Source: Parasulfuritortus cantonensis | GTDB lineage: Bacteria; Pseudomonadota; Gammaproteobacteria; Burkholderiales; Thiobacillaceae | Direction: 5' to 3' | Assembly (NCBI RefSeq): GCF_004337445.1 | Contig: NZ_SJZB01000042.1 | Span: forward strand, 124,001 to 188,000 | DNA: 64,000 bases | Shown here: positions 62,675-64,000 of the stretch, one piece after another | Layout: each line of letters opens with the position of its first letter | How positions within the stretch are numbered: position 1 is the first letter of the stretch | Position numbers and translations under genes: made by a program | The notes under the pieces: generated by a model | Seen by the model: the letters and a program-made list of their open reading frames with translations, nothing else | Database searches by the model: none | What the model was told of the DNA's origin: nothing

Positions 62675-63714
62675 TCCGGCGCCTGTCCGCCTGGCTCGCC
62701 CTGGCCTGCCTGGCGGTCCTCCTGGCCGCCTGCGCCGAGAAGCCGCCCTACAAGCAGGAGGCCTACGTCTTCGGCACCCTGGTCCAGGTCAGCGTCTACG
62801 GCGCCCCGGAAGACCGGGCGCGGCCGGCCGTCGCGGCCGTCCTGGCCGACTTCGACCGCCTGCACCGCCTGCTGCATGCCTGGGAGCCTTCCGACCTGCA
62901 GCGCATCAACGCCGCCATCGCCGCCGGCCGGGCATCCGAGCCGGCGCCAGCCGAGGTGATCGGCCTGCTGCGCGACGCCGCCGACTGGTCGGCCCGTTCC
63001 GACGGCCTGTTCAATCCGGCCATCGGCAACCTGATCGAGCTGTGGGGCTTCCACGCCGACACCTTCGCGGCCCGCCTGCCGGACCCGGCCAAGGTCGCCG
63101 AACTGGTGCAGGCGAACCCAGGCATGGCCGACCTCAGCTACGTGGACGGCCGCGTGGCGAGCCGCAATCCGGCCGTGCGCCTGGACCTGGGCGGCTACGC
63201 CAAGGGCTACGCCCTGGAACGCGCCGCCGGCATCCTGCAGGCGCACGGCGTGCGCAACGCCCTGATCAACATCGGCGGCAACATCCTCGCACTCGGCCAG
63301 CACGGCAGCCGGCCCTGGAAGGTGGGCATCCAGCACCCGCGCCAATCCGGCGCAATTGCTACATTGGAACTGCGGGACGGCGAGGCGATCGGCACGTCGG
63401 GCGACTATCAGCGTTACTTCGAGGTCGCCGGCAAGCGTTACTGCCACCTCATCGACCCCCGCACCGGCTGGCCGGCGACGGGGGCCCAGGCGGTCACCGT
63501 GCTGGTGCGCGGCGCACATGCCGGCACCCGCTCGGACGTGACCAGCAAGCCGATGTTCATCGCCGGGCCCGATGCCTGGCGGCCCATGGCGCGCCGCATG
63601 GGGGTCGACGACGTCCTGTTCATCGACGCCCGCGGTCGCGCCAGTGCCACCCGGAGCATGGCCGCCCGCCTGGAATGGCTGGACCAGACGGCGCCGCTCG
63701 CCGTCGTCGAGTAA
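62671..63714 (+). CDS. apbE: FAD:protein FMN transferase (ApbE), lipoprotein
   Basis: A 347-residue periplasmic flavin transferase that attaches FMN to threonines of proteins such as NqrB/C, RnfD/G and other flavoproteins. The lipobox LAAC places the lipidated Cys at 21. Motifs include the VRLDLGGYAKGYALERAA block, INIGGNILALG and the metal-binding GTSGDYQRYFEV and HLIDPRTGWPA. It uses a GTG start overlapping gshB. The nearest flavoprotein target is not in the window. Confidence 0.94.
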   Translation: MIRRLSAWLALACLAVLLAACAEKPPYKQEAYVFGTLVQVSVYGAPEDRARPAVAAVLADFDRLHRLLHAWEPSDLQRINAAIAAGRASEPAPAEVIGLLRDAADWSARSDGLFNPAIGNLIELWGFHADTFAARLPDPAKVAELVQANPGMADLSYVDGRVASRNPAVRLDLGGYAKGYALERAAGILQAHGVRNALINIGGNILALGQHGSRPWKVGIQHPRQSGAIATLELRDGEAIGTSGDYQRYFEVAGKRYCHLIDPRTGWPATGAQAVTVLVRGAHAGTRSDVTSKPMFIAGPDAWRPMARRMGVDDVLFIDARGRASATRSMAARLEWLDQTAPLAVVE

Positions 63715-63724
63715 GGGGAAGCGC

Positions 63725-64000
63725 ATGTATACGTGGAAGAGCTTTTTCGTCGTGCAGGCCGACTACCAGCATTGGGCCAACGAGGCCCTGTTCGCCAGCC
63801 TGGCCCGCCTGCGCCCGGAAATCCTGGATGCCGACGAAGGCCCGGCGCTGCCCAGCATCCACCACGACATCGAGCACATGCTCGCGGTCGGCCAGCTCTG
63901 GTTCGCGCGCCTGCAGGACGCCGACGCGGCCGCCCTGCGCGAGGCGCACCATCCGATCTGGCGCGAGTTGCTGAACGCCGTACGCCTGGAGACGCGACGC
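63725..64000 (+). CDS. DinB-family protein (5' part)
   Basis: The first 92 residues of a protein cut by the window end. MYTWKSFFVVQADYQHWANEALFASLARLRPE and IHHDIEHMLAVGQLWFARL match the first helices of the DinB/YfiT four-helix-bundle superfamily, with histidines that can bind a metal. Members act as thiol-dependent transferases or have unknown roles. It begins 10 bases after apbE and probably belongs to the same transcript. Confidence 0.8.
   Translation, partial: MYTWKSFFVVQADYQHWANEALFASLARLRPEILDADEGPALPSIHHDIEHMLAVGQLWFARLQDADAAALREAHHPIWRELLNAVRLETRR

Overview
The window is a high-GC (roughly two thirds G+C) bacterial chromosome segment, best explained as a betaproteobacterium of the Thiobacillaceae/Hydrogenophilales type or a close relative. 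Support comes from the ferrooxidans-type glutamate-cysteine ligase followed by gshB, the zapA-6S RNA-ygfA order, groES with both a sigma-32 promoter and a CIRCE element, SlmA, YgfZ, small c-type cytochrome and hemerythrin genes, and an ArsR-family regulator with the two cysteines of persulfide sensors. The genus is inference.

Layout. 1-5.1 kb: the 3' end of one sodium/solute symporter, a frameshifted small gene, a lipoprotein, and a yjcH-actP type pair. 5.1-8.1 kb: accessory DNA of lower GC, with a papain-fold amidase-like gene overlapping a small lipoprotein gene (candidate toxin/immunity pair), followed by an intact IS3-family element (3-bp target duplication) that has landed in a palindrome resembling an integron attC site. 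8.1-16.4 kb: a MarC-family protein, a TPR/O-GlcNAc-transferase-like protein, a DUF294 nucleotidyltransferase with an exonuclease, a two-component system and a hemerythrin. 16.4-22.5 kb: groES-groEL, a frameshifted bioA, a DUF255 thioredoxin-fold protein and a cytochrome c. 22.5-28.8 kb: a complete livKHMGF branched-chain amino acid ABC operon, then an exported methionine-rich repeat protein and a neighbour with a divergent form of the same repeat. 28.7-32.9 kb: ygfA, 6S RNA, a frameshifted zapA, a TIGR02449-type coiled-coil gene, msbA, gluQ and tRNA-Met(CAU).

32.9-39.1 kb is an integrative element of about 6.2 kb in the 3' end of tRNA-Met, bounded by an 18-bp direct repeat. It carries a tyrosine integrase, a serine recombinase with three 14-bp iterons upstream, small DNA-binding-like proteins, a possible ADP-ribosyltransferase-like protein and a replication-initiator-like protein.

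39.1-49.3 kb: housekeeping genes: miaB-ybeZ-ybeY-corC, ygfZ-slmA, and on the other strand moeB, ctpA, envC and gpmI. 49.4-58.7 kb: a SqrR/BigR-like ArsR regulator, a perfect operator-like palindrome, a TolC/MFP/RND efflux operon, then DUF2892, rhodanese, glutaredoxin, thioredoxin 2, secB and gpsA. This is consistent with sulfide/persulfide-responsive export and thiol redox control. 58.8-64 kb: a diguanylate cyclase, trmL, gshA-gshB-apbE and a partial DinB-family gene.

Three genes (a small conserved gene near 1.35 kb, bioA and zapA) are each broken by what looks like a single missing base in an otherwise intact frame. This may reflect indels in the assembly rather than real gene decay.
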